A DNA stretch of 16,922 nucleotides. Source: Soonwooa sp. (lineage in GTDB: Bacteria; Bacteroidota; Bacteroidia; Flavobacteriales; Weeksellaceae). A model generated the notes under the pieces. That model worked only from the letters and a program-made list of their open reading frames with translations. It searched no databases and was not told the origin of the DNA. This document shows, in pieces, positions 8,495 through 15,285 of the stretch. The position numbers were made by a program, and so were the translations under genes. The stretch covers positions 1 to 16,922 of the forward strand of contig NZ_JASLDS010000075.1 in NCBI RefSeq assembly GCF_030151385.1, given 5' to 3'. Position 1 is the stretch's first letter. Every line of letters starts with the position of its first letter.

Positions 8495-9190
8495 ATGATT
8501 AAAAATATACCCATCGAAAAGATTATGTTTCTCGATATTGAAACAGTACCTCAAGCGGAAGCTTGGTCTAGTTTGGATGATCAAACGCAATACCTTTGGG
8601 ATAAGAAAACCAAGTTCCAAAGAAAAGAAGATGTTCCTGCAGATACATTCTTTGAGGAAAGGGCAGGTATCATGGCAGAATTTGGAAAGATTGTCTGTAT
8701 TTCGATTGGGATGATGGACGGTCATGACCAGCTCAAAATTAAATCCTTTTATGGAGATGATGAGAAAGCCTTTCTTTTGGAGTTTTGTGAGATTTTCAAT
8801 AGCCCTAGACTTCGTGATGTGATTCTTTGTGCACATAATGGGAAAGAATTTGATTTCCCTTACATTGCACGTCGTCTTTTAATCAATGGGATTAATCCGC
8901 CCAATGTTTTTCAAATGTTTGGTAAGAAGCCATGGGAAATTCCGCATCTTGATACCATGGAACTTTGGAAATTCGGCGATTGGAAGTCTTTTGTGTCTTT
9001 AGAATTGTTAGCGCATATTTTTAATATACCAACACCAAAAGACGATATAGACGGCTCTCAAGTAGCATCAGTTTATTATCTAGAAAAAGACTTATTAAGA
9101 ATAGTGAAATATTGTGAAAAAGATGTCTTAACTTTGTGCAATATTTTCAGACGAATGCGTCAAGAAGATATTGTTAAACGATTAGACTAA
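8495..9190 (+). CDS. Predicted DEDDy-type 3'-5' exonuclease (PolB-exonuclease-like)
   Basis: Cytoplasmic 231-residue protein matching the predicted 3'-5' exonucleases related to the proofreading domain of family B DNA polymerases (DNA_pol_B_exo2 type). The DEDDy catalytic residues are visible: Asp14 and Glu16 in FLDIET, Asp120 in HNGKEFDFPY, and Tyr206/Asp210 in YCEKD. The nuclease fold fills the whole protein and there is no polymerase domain, so it should act as a stand-alone single-strand exonuclease using two metal ions. Its substrate (DNA repair intermediates or RNA) cannot be told from sequence. It starts after the act terminator, though I see no consensus promoter in the short gap, and it ends 1 nt before the DUF59 gene, implying co-transcription and likely translational coupling. 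Confidence 0.88.
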   Translation: MIKNIPIEKIMFLDIETVPQAEAWSSLDDQTQYLWDKKTKFQRKEDVPADTFFEERAGIMAEFGKIVCISIGMMDGHDQLKIKSFYGDDEKAFLLEFCEIFNSPRLRDVILCAHNGKEFDFPYIARRLLINGINPPNVFQMFGKKPWEIPHLDTMELWKFGDWKSFVSLELLAHIFNIPTPKDDIDGSQVASVYYLEKDLLRIVKYCEKDVLTLCNIFRRMRQEDIVKRLD

Positions 9191-9191
9191 A

Positions 9192-9518
9192 ATGAAATAT
9201 ACAGACGAGCAAATTGCGGACATTGGTGATAATATCATTAGAGAATTAAAAACCATTTTTGACCCAGAAATTCCTGTTGATATTTACGAATTGGGATTGG
9301 TGTATGATGTGCAGATTTCGGATGATGGTGATGTGGTTGTGGTAATGACATTAACTTCGCCCAATTGTCCTGTTGCAGAATCTTTGCCCATGGAAGTTGA
9401 AGAAAAGGTAAAATCTGTTGATGGCGTTAATTCTGCCAAAATAAACCTAACTTTCGAACCTACATGGACAAAGGATATGATGAGCGAAGAAGCACGCTTC
9501 GAGCTCGGAATGTTGTAA
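9192..9518 (+). CDS. MIP18/DUF59 family Fe-S cluster assembly protein (SufT/PaaD-like)
   Basis: Small cytoplasmic protein of 108 residues in the MIP18 (DUF59) family, which contributes to Fe-S cluster maturation or transfer. Family hallmarks are DPEIPVDIYELGLVY at 24-38, the TSPNCPVAESLP segment with the conserved Cys59, and the FEPTW element at 88-92. It resembles the stand-alone SUF-associated members more than the larger ApbC/Mrp fusions, as there is no ATPase domain. It follows the exonuclease by 1 nt. Its stop codon (9516-9518) directly abuts the stop of the convergent OsmC-like gene, with no intergenic base. A second Fe-S factor, SufE, lies about 2.8 kb downstream. Likely clients include abundant Fe-S proteins such as ActB, but that link is inferred. 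Confidence 0.9.
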   Translation: MKYTDEQIADIGDNIIRELKTIFDPEIPVDIYELGLVYDVQISDDGDVVVVMTLTSPNCPVAESLPMEVEEKVKSVDGVNSAKINLTFEPTWTKDMMSEEARFELGML

Positions 9519-9923
9519 TTAGTTCTCGTATTCGAACATCATAATAACCTTGATATCTGGGTTTAGGCTCAGATATACTGGGGAATTATGCGCCGTATCT
9601 TCTATAAATTTCTTTTCGTCCGCCGTATAAGCGTGCGGAAATTTGAACACACAGAAGATTTCGCCAATTCTTCTTGGTTGGAAGTACATTGTCTTTTTTA
9701 ATTCGCAAGTAGCATCCTTGATGTTGATGTTTCTATCTTTTCCAAGAACGCTAATCGATGCAAAAATGCTTTGTGCTAAAGAAGTTGCAAAAAGATCTGT
9801 TGGTGAGAAGTTCTCTCTTTTGTTAAACGCATCTTGCGGAATAACAATATGCATGCTGTTCCCTGAATCATTGTGTAAGGATTCCATGGCGTTGTCGCCC
9901 AAATAAGTCGTTTTAGAAGTCAT
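9519..9923 (-). CDS. OsmC-fold protein lacking both catalytic cysteines
   Basis: Cytoplasmic 134-residue protein with the OsmC/Ohr fold signature. The segment FSPTDLFATSLAQS (39-52) matches the family's SPTELLLAALGxC helix, and HNSPVYLSL (112-120) matches the CPV helix. In active OsmC/Ohr peroxidases the first helix carries the peroxidatic Cys and the second the resolving Cys. Here both positions read Ser (Ser52 and Ser114). The only cysteines, 73 and 91, lie elsewhere in strand-like segments. It is therefore probably not a thiol peroxidase and may be a binding or sensing member of the fold; its ligand is unknown. It ends exactly against the convergent DUF59 gene. The HMG-CoA-lyase-like gene lies 83 nt upstream on the same strand, so the two could share a transcript. 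Start is the ATG at 9921-9923. Confidence 0.82.
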   Translation of the reverse strand: MTSKTTYLGDNAMESLHNDSGNSMHIVIPQDAFNKRENFSPTDLFATSLAQSIFASISVLGKDRNINIKDATCELKKTMYFQPRRIGEIFCVFKFPHAYTADEKKFIEDTAHNSPVYLSLNPDIKVIMMFEYEN

Positions 9924-10006
9924 AGTTTTCGATTTTTTATGCTTTATAAATTTAGCTAATTAATTGCAAATTAGATAAATATAATTGCTGATATTTTTCA
10001 GATTTA

Positions 10007-10864
10007 TTAAAAATGAAAAATATCCTTAGCTTTATTGTAAGCACTTTCGAAATTCAACATATTTTGATGAATATCGATTTTTTCTACAGCCATAAAATTG
10101 AAAACTTGCTCAGTTGGCATATTTCCTACCAAATCATCTTTTGCCATTGGACATCCTCCAATTCCTTTAATTGCGCTATCAAATCGTGTACAACCTTGGT
10201 CGTAAGCGGCTTTTAGTTTTTTGTAAGAATCTTCGTAGCGATTATGAAGATGTGCGCCAAAGTTAATGTTTGGATATTTTGAAGGGATTTTGTTAAACAA
10301 CAAGCTAATTCTGTCAACATCGCCAACACCAGTTGTATCAGACAAAAGGATATCTTTAATACCTACTTCGTCAAAGCGTTTTGCCCAAAAATCAACATCT
10401 TCCCAAGTCCAGTTTTCACCATAAGGATTTCCGAATGCCATAGAAAAATATAGATTGAGTTGTCTGCTTTCCGCTTTTGTTATTTCGTGGATTTTGATGA
10501 TTTCTTCGAAAGCATCCTCACGACTTTTGTTGGTATTACGATGTTGAAAGGTCTCCGAAATAGAAAACGGAAATCCTAGGATATCCACACTTTCATGTTC
10601 CAAAGCTTTTTCGGCACCACGAAGATTGGCAACAATAACCGAAAGTTTGGTGTTAGAAAGTGATTTATCAATTTCGTCAACCACCGTTGCAGAATCTGCC
10701 ATTTGAGGCATCGTCTTCGGATTTACAAAGCTTGCACAATCTAGGACGTCGAAGCCAACTTCCATTAAAGAATTAATGTAATTTATCTTTTTTTCGGTTG
10801 GGATTAGTTCGCCCCAGCCTTGCATAGCGTCCCTTGGACATTCTGTCAAAAACAGTTCTTTCAC
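10007..10864 (-). CDS. Hydroxymethylglutaryl-CoA lyase-like enzyme (HMGL/DRE-TIM family)
   Basis: Cytoplasmic TIM-barrel enzyme of 285 residues in the HMGL-like (DRE-TIM) family. The usual reaction is cleavage of 3-hydroxy-3-methylglutaryl-CoA to acetyl-CoA and acetoacetate, the last step of leucine breakdown. Visible motifs are ECPRDAMQ with Arg11/Asp12 (catalytic Arg and metal Asp), SFVNPKTMPQMAD (45-57), SDTTGVG (175-181), the metal histidines in GAHLHNR (His205/His207), and the catalytic-loop Cys238 in GGCPMAKDDLVGN with Asn248. The loop differs from the classic GCPYAxGASGN form, so a related acyl-CoA lyase substrate is possible. The start is a GTG at 10862-10864, since no in-frame ATG lies just upstream and the conserved motif begins within ten residues. 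Other leucine-degradation genes are not in the window. Confidence 0.87.
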   Translation of the reverse strand: MKELFLTECPRDAMQGWGELIPTEKKINYINSLMEVGFDVLDCASFVNPKTMPQMADSATVVDEIDKSLSNTKLSVIVANLRGAEKALEHESVDILGFPFSISETFQHRNTNKSREDAFEEIIKIHEITKAESRQLNLYFSMAFGNPYGENWTWEDVDFWAKRFDEVGIKDILLSDTTGVGDVDRISLLFNKIPSKYPNINFGAHLHNRYEDSYKKLKAAYDQGCTRFDSAIKGIGGCPMAKDDLVGNMPTEQVFNFMAVEKIDIHQNMLNFESAYNKAKDIFHF

Positions 10865-10968
10865 AATTAAGATTTTTAATCTACCAAATATTAGAGCAAA
10901 GCCTGTCTTTTTAGCTTTTTAAATTGAAAACTTTATAGAAAATCTCTATTTAGAAAAGCCTGTAAGCA

Positions 10969-11000
10969 TTTGCCATTCCATGCATAAATATATAACTTTG
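10969..11000 (+). promoter_or_regulatory. Bacteroidota-type promoter for pepT
   Basis: TTTG at 10969-10972 (-33 element) and TAACTTTG at 10993-11000 (-7 element, consensus TAnnTTTG) are separated by 20 nt, matching the primary sigma factor promoter described for Bacteroidota. Transcription would start a few bases after 11000, giving a leader of about 15 nt before the pepT ATG at 11021. This supports both the pepT start chosen and the start of a transcript running through sufE and the glycosyltransferases. Confidence 0.72.
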
Positions 11001-11020
11001 CTTTCATATACCAAAAAAGG

Positions 11021-12271
11021 ATGAAAGCAATAGATTTTACTGCAGATTGGCGCAAAAAATTGGTCGATCGTTTTATTACATACGTTAAAATTTTCTCTAC
11101 TAGTGATCCAGAAAGCGATACGACGCCGTCTACGCCGCAACAATGGGATATGGCAAAATATCTTTTCAACGAGTTACAGGAGCTTGGTCTAGAAGATGTG
11201 AGCATGGATGAGCATGGTTATGTATTCGGATTTATTCCATCAAATATCGAAGAAAAAGTTGCTCACGTTGGTTTCATCGCGCATTATGATAGCACACCAG
11301 ATTTTAATGGTGTTGATGTTAAACCTCAGATTTGGGAAAACTACGATGGCGGTGATTTGTTATTAAATAAAGAAACAGGTTTTGTATTGTCATCTGAAAA
11401 GTTTACAGATCTTAAAAAATATATTGGTCAAACAATTATTACAACAGACGGAACGACCTTGTTAAGTGCTGATGACAAAGCTGGTATTGCGGAGATTGTT
11501 ACTGCAGCAGAATATTTGTTGGCGCATCCAGAAATTAAACATGGCCGCATTTCGGTTGGTTTTAATCCAGATGAAGAAATTGGTCGAGGCGCGCACAAAT
11601 TCAATGTTGAAAAATTTGGTGCAGAGTGGGCTTATACCATGGATGGTGGCGAAATCGGCGAGTTGGAGTATGAGAACTTTAACGCAGCTGGCGCGGTTAT
11701 CAAAATTACGGGTGTGTCTGTACATCCAGGATATTCATTTGGTAAAATGTTAAATGCTGGATTGGTTGCTTCAGAATTTATCCAGTCGCTTCCTGCTAAT
11801 GAGACGCCTGCAACAACTAAAGGTTTTGATGGTTTCTTCCATTTGACCGATTTTACAGGAGATGTTGCGGAAGCTAAATTGCAATACATTATTCGTGATC
11901 ATGATGATGCTAAATTTGAAGCGCGTAAGCAATTAATGGCTGACAAAGTAGCTGAAATTAATGCAAAATATGGTGCTAACACAGCGACTTTGGAAATTAA
12001 ACCTCAGTATCTTAACATGAAAAAGCAATTCGAGGGCAAAATGCACATTATCGATATTGCAGAGCAAGCTATGAAAGATGCGGGCGTTGAACCAAAGATA
12101 AAAGCGATTCGCGGTGGTACAGATGGCGCACAGTTGTCGTACATGGGATTGCCTTGTCCTAATATTTTCGCTGGTGGACATTATTTCCACGGACCTTATG
12201 AGTTTGTTCCGATAGAAAATATGGAGGCAGCAACATGTGTTATTATTAATATTGCACAGTCTATCAAATAA
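11021..12271 (+). CDS. pepT: Peptidase T (tripeptide aminopeptidase, M20B)
   Basis: Cytoplasmic dinuclear-zinc aminopeptidase of 416 residues, the usual PepT length, which removes the N-terminal residue from tripeptides. Family motifs are in order: HYDSTPDFNG with zinc ligand His88 and Asp90, SADDKAG with bridging Asp151, the catalytic pair Glu185/Glu186 in DEEIGRG, Asp208 in MDGG, the dimerisation-domain segment VHPG (234-237), and His390 in HYFHGPYEF. The near-consensus promoter just upstream gives a leader of about 15 nt and supports this ATG. sufE begins 9 nt after the stop, so the two are probably co-transcribed. All catalytic positions look intact. Confidence 0.95.
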   Translation: MKAIDFTADWRKKLVDRFITYVKIFSTSDPESDTTPSTPQQWDMAKYLFNELQELGLEDVSMDEHGYVFGFIPSNIEEKVAHVGFIAHYDSTPDFNGVDVKPQIWENYDGGDLLLNKETGFVLSSEKFTDLKKYIGQTIITTDGTTLLSADDKAGIAEIVTAAEYLLAHPEIKHGRISVGFNPDEEIGRGAHKFNVEKFGAEWAYTMDGGEIGELEYENFNAAGAVIKITGVSVHPGYSFGKMLNAGLVASEFIQSLPANETPATTKGFDGFFHLTDFTGDVAEAKLQYIIRDHDDAKFEARKQLMADKVAEINAKYGANTATLEIKPQYLNMKKQFEGKMHIIDIAEQAMKDAGVEPKIKAIRGGTDGAQLSYMGLPCPNIFAGGHYFHGPYEFVPIENMEAATCVIINIAQSIK

Positions 12272-12280
12272 TTTTTGAAC

Positions 12281-12700
12281 ATGACTATTAAAGAAAAACA
12301 ACAGGAATTGGTGGACGAGTTTGCTTTTATGAGCGACTGGGAAGAAAAGTATGAATATATTATCGACCTTGGAAAATCTCTAAAGCCGATTCCTGATGAT
12401 AAAAAAACAGATGAAAACCTGATTAAAGGTTGTCAGTCAAAAGTGTGGATTGATGCTCGTTTTGAAGATGGAAAACTCTATTTCGATGCAGATTCTGATG
12501 GGATTCTTCCTAAAGGAATTGTATCAATGTTAGTGAGCATCTACAGCGGACATTCTACACAGGAAATAATGGATTCTGATTTTGATTTTATTTCTGAAAT
12601 CGGACTTCAAGAATTTTTGTCACCATCAAGAGCTAATGGCTTGATGGCAATGACGAAGCAAATTAAATTTTACGCAGTCGCTTATCAACTCAAAAAGTGA
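12281..12700 (+). CDS. sufE: SufE family cysteine desulfurase activator
   Basis: Small cytoplasmic protein of 139 residues that accepts sulfur from the cysteine desulfurase SufS and passes it to the SufBCD scaffold for Fe-S assembly. The sulfur-accepting cysteine is Cys51 in IKGCQSKVW, the hallmark motif at the usual position. The N-terminus MTIKEKQQELVDEF and the length fit the family. I chose the ATG at 12281; an in-frame TTG at 12275 is possible but unneeded. The last four bases (GTGA) hold both the GTG start of the next gene and the sufE stop, so translation is likely coupled to the glycosyltransferase gene. No sufBCDS genes are in the window. Confidence 0.92.
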   Translation: MTIKEKQQELVDEFAFMSDWEEKYEYIIDLGKSLKPIPDDKKTDENLIKGCQSKVWIDARFEDGKLYFDADSDGILPKGIVSMLVSIYSGHSTQEIMDSDFDFISEIGLQEFLSPSRANGLMAMTKQIKFYAVAYQLKK

Positions 12701-13668
12701 AACGAATTTTAGCATATCGATTTTCGGCATTCGGTGATGTTGCGATGACGGTTCCTGTTTTTAGAGAATTTCTAGAGCAGAATAAGGATGTGGAAGTTAT
12801 TTTTGTAAGTCGCAAAAATTTTGCGGATTTATTTGATGGTGTTCCTAATCTAAAATTTCATGGTGTTAATTTCGAGAACTATAAAGGTATTCTCGGAATT
12901 CGGAAACTAGGCCGCGAAATGTTGAAGCTTTATAAGCCAGATTTTGTTGCGGATTTTCATGATGTGATTAGGACAAAGTTAATTGATTCTATTGCAAAAC
13001 GCCATGGATACAAGGTTTTTAAAATCAATAAAGGCAAGGAAGAAAAAGAACATCTTACAGACGTTTGGAACCTTGACAAGATTCAACTGAAAAGAACGGT
13101 CGAGCGTTACGCAGACATTCTTCGAAAAATGGGTTATTCTTTTGATTTGTCTTATCAACTCAGAAGTCGTGTTCCCGACGAGGAAAGAGAAGCGATTGGA
13201 TTTGCACCTTTTGCTCAACACAAGGGCAAAATGCTTCCTTTGGAAAAAGCCTACGAAGCTGTAAAGCAGTTGGCAAAGCATCATAAAGTTTATTTCTTCG
13301 GTGGCGGAAAAGAAGAGTCAGAAATTCTTTTGCGTTGGGAAACCGAAATTCCAAATACGCATAGTCTTGCCGGAAAACTGTCATTAAAGGAAGAATTAGA
13401 GGTTATTGCAACACTAAAAGTCATGATTTGTATGGATTCTGCCAATATGCATTTGGCGAGTCTTATGGGCACACGTTGCATCTCGGTTTGGGGAGCAACG
13501 CATCCTTTTGCAGGATTTTTAGGCTATGGACAATCACTTGATGATGTTGTACAAGTCAAAGATTTGACGTGTCGTCCTTGTTCGGTTTTTGGTGATAAGG
13601 AATGTTTTCGTGGTGATTATGCCTGCTTGGAAGAGCTTCACGTTCAACAGATTTTAGAAAAAGTATGA
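12697..13668 (+). CDS. Glycosyltransferase family 9 (ADP-heptose:LPS heptosyltransferase-like)
   Basis: GT-B fold glycosyltransferase of 323 residues in family GT9, whose members add heptose or related sugars to lipopolysaccharide core on the cytoplasmic face of the inner membrane. The N-terminal nucleotide-fold motif is ILAYRFSAFGDVAMTVPV (4-21). The C-terminal donor-binding part has SLAGKLSLKE, then DSANMHLASLMGT from Asp247 and WGATHP. A cysteine-rich tail, CRPCSVFGDKEC followed by one more Cys, is common in Bacteroidota members. The start is a GTG at 12697 overlapping the sufE stop by 4 nt, and the stop overlaps the next glycosyltransferase by 4 nt (ATGA). The sugar and acceptor cannot be read from sequence. 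Confidence 0.9.
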   Translation: MKRILAYRFSAFGDVAMTVPVFREFLEQNKDVEVIFVSRKNFADLFDGVPNLKFHGVNFENYKGILGIRKLGREMLKLYKPDFVADFHDVIRTKLIDSIAKRHGYKVFKINKGKEEKEHLTDVWNLDKIQLKRTVERYADILRKMGYSFDLSYQLRSRVPDEEREAIGFAPFAQHKGKMLPLEKAYEAVKQLAKHHKVYFFGGGKEESEILLRWETEIPNTHSLAGKLSLKEELEVIATLKVMICMDSANMHLASLMGTRCISVWGATHPFAGFLGYGQSLDDVVQVKDLTCRPCSVFGDKECFRGDYACLEELHVQQILEKV

Positions 13669-14561
13669 GGCTTTCGATTTGTATTCCTATTCATAATTTT
13701 GATGTTAATAATTTAGTTTCAGCACTCAAATCCGAGATTGAAACTAAGAATCTTGATGCCGAAATTGTTTTGATTGATGATGCTTCGAATGCAAAGTTTC
13801 AAGAAATTAATTCTAAAGTTAAGGTTGATACTTTTGAGATTTTAGACCAAAATATTGGCCGTTCTGCGATTCGGAATTTATTCTTAAAATATGTAAACGG
13901 CGATTATCTTTTGTTTTTGGATTGTGATGGGAAGATAATTTCGGACAACTTTATTAGCGATTATTTACAAGCCATTAAACTGAATCAGCCAGATGTCATC
14001 TACGGCGGAAGAATTGTTGATGCTCAAAAACCCGAAAAAGATTTTCAGCTGCGTTGGAATTATGCTCAAAAACGTGAGAATTTAAGTTTAAACAAACGTA
14101 TTCAAAAGCAATATTTGGGTTTCCAAACTAATAATTTCGTTATTAAAAGAGCAGTTTTTAATGTTTTTAAATTTGATGAAAAATTAAAAAACTATGGCTA
14201 TGAAGATTTGCTTTTCGCCATGGAATTAAAATCCGCAGGAATCCATATTCAACATATCGACAATCCGATATTTAATAATGATATCGAGACTAATAGCATC
14301 TTTACCGGGAAAGCTGGTGAAGCTGCCGAAAGTCTTGCTTTAATTTTGAAAGATGACAAGACTAAAGATAAAGTTGCAGATCTCAAGTTAACGCGAGCCT
14401 ATCGACAATTAAAAAATTACCACTTAGAGTCTTTATTTAACCTTAGTTTTTATGTGTTTGAACCCTTTTTAAAAACGAGATTAAAAATGGGAAATGCACA
14501 TCTTCGAATTCTAGATTTTTACAAACTAGGAATCCTATCACGGAAAATGTCGAAAGACTAA
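13665..14561 (+). CDS. Glycosyltransferase family 2
   Basis: GT-A fold glycosyltransferase of 298 residues. Motifs are MRLSICIPIHNFD at the N-terminus, the nucleotide-binding IDDAS (37-41), NIGRSAIRN, the metal-binding DxD in FLDCDG, and GYEDLLFAMEL carrying the ED pair typical of the catalytic base region of GT2 enzymes. The C-terminal part (about 255-298) is basic and amphipathic (LFNLSFYVFEPFLKTRLK) and may associate with the membrane. It overlaps the GT9 gene by ATGA, so the pair likely act on the same surface glycan, though neither donor nor acceptor is known. It is the last gene of the run that begins at pepT or sufE. I see no clear terminator in the 70-nt AT-rich gap before the convergent VanZ gene. 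Confidence 0.9.
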   Translation: MRLSICIPIHNFDVNNLVSALKSEIETKNLDAEIVLIDDASNAKFQEINSKVKVDTFEILDQNIGRSAIRNLFLKYVNGDYLLFLDCDGKIISDNFISDYLQAIKLNQPDVIYGGRIVDAQKPEKDFQLRWNYAQKRENLSLNKRIQKQYLGFQTNNFVIKRAVFNVFKFDEKLKNYGYEDLLFAMELKSAGIHIQHIDNPIFNNDIETNSIFTGKAGEAAESLALILKDDKTKDKVADLKLTRAYRQLKNYHLESLFNLSFYVFEPFLKTRLKMGNAHLRILDFYKLGILSRKMSKD

Positions 14562-14631
14562 GATTCTGTTGTAAAGAACTATTATAAAAATTCTGTTGAA
14601 AATTTTTAAACAATTTCTCAATAAACAAGAG

Positions 14632-15078
14632 TTAAGCGTACTCGACAGCTGGTTCTCTTTCGAACATCCAATCTTCGTAGAAGAATTTTACCAAGCTATA
14701 TAGTAAATAGCCTAAAATCATCCCTACAGTATTCAGAAACAAATCATCGACATCTGCTGTACCGCGATGTGTCCAGAATTGCGTTAACTCAATAATTGTA
14801 ATCGCAATCGGGAAACCTATTAGCAGTTTTGGGAACGAAAAATACTTTTGGGAAAGAAGTCCCATCCATCCAAATGGCATAAAAACAACAATATTTCCGA
14901 TAATGTTAACAGCGAAATGCTGTGCTTCTACTTTGGAATTGAAAAAGATATTTATGGTTCGGAAAGGGTGTATTTGTAGATAGCCAACAGGTCCAGCTAT
15001 TCGTCCACAACCATAAAACATCATGTATAATAAAAACAGTGTATAAAAACCTAGCAATGGTCCATAATATCTCTTCAT
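14632..15078 (-). CDS. VanZ family integral membrane protein
   Basis: Small membrane protein of 148 residues in the VanZ-like family, named after a teicoplanin-resistance accessory gene; most family members have no proven function. About four hydrophobic helices are visible (6-23, 55-75, 83-100 and 113-133). The family hallmarks are VNIIGNIVVFMPFG at 57-70 and RGTADVDDLFLNT at 105-117, with Glu97 and the acidic DVDD cluster. I chose the ATG at 15076-15078. A GTG three codons upstream (15085-15087) is the alternative start. The gene stands alone on the minus strand, convergent with the glycosyltransferases and 207 nt downstream of the T9SS-cargo gene, which has its own terminator, so it is probably transcribed separately. 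I see no basis for calling it a resistance gene. Confidence 0.87.
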   Translation of the reverse strand: MKRYYGPLLGFYTLFLLYMMFYGCGRIAGPVGYLQIHPFRTINIFFNSKVEAQHFAVNIIGNIVVFMPFGWMGLLSQKYFSFPKLLIGFPIAITIIELTQFWTHRGTADVDDLFLNTVGMILGYLLYSLVKFFYEDWMFEREPAVEYA

Positions 15079-15230
15079 AATCTTCACATTTTTGCAGTTT
15101 TTTATAATAACGCAAAATCTCCAAAAAGATTTTTTATTTATTTAAACTATTAAAATGGATGCAAAAACGATTCCTTTGAAAGGTGAAGTAGATAAAAAAT
15201 CTTAATTTTAAGAAATTTTAATATTATGAT

Positions 15231-15260
15231 AAATAAAAAGGCCTCGGAAATTCCGAGACC
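15231..15260 (-). terminator. Intrinsic terminator of the T9SS-cargo gene
   Basis: On the minus strand GGTCTCGG (15260-15253) pairs with CCGAGGCC (15247-15240), with one G-U wobble and a 5-nt loop, followed by TTTTTATTT (15239-15231). It lies 25 nt after the stop of the secreted-protein gene and is a convincing Rho-independent terminator in that direction. Confidence 0.88.
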
Positions 15261-15285
15261 CAACAATATATAATAGTTATGATTT

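Noticed and set aside
9484..9500. CGAAG / CTTCG inverted repeat near the end of the DUF59 gene, considered as an intragenic terminator for the convergent pair.
   Set aside because: Short stem, no T-tract on either side, and fully explained by coding sequence.
9924..9990. TAAATTTA and a nearby TTTG on the minus strand, as a promoter for the OsmC-like gene.
   Set aside because: The last base does not match the -7 consensus and the spacing to the TTTG is about 12 nt instead of about 20; weak in such AT-rich sequence.
10865..10930. Possible -7 box (TAATATTTG) on the minus strand upstream of the HMG-CoA-lyase-like gene.
   Set aside because: It has one extra base relative to TAnnTTTG and no -33 TTTG at the right distance.
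14562..14631. Repeated ATTCTGTTG (twice, about 25 nt apart) in the gap between the GT2 and VanZ genes.
   Set aside because: A single 9-base direct repeat in AT-rich DNA with no third copy; not enough to call a repeat array or binding site.
15114..15133. AAAATCT / AGATTTT hairpin followed by T residues, resembling a plus-strand terminator.
   Set aside because: The stem has a single G-C pair, there is no plus-strand gene just before it to terminate, and it lies in the upstream region of the minus-strand VanZ gene.
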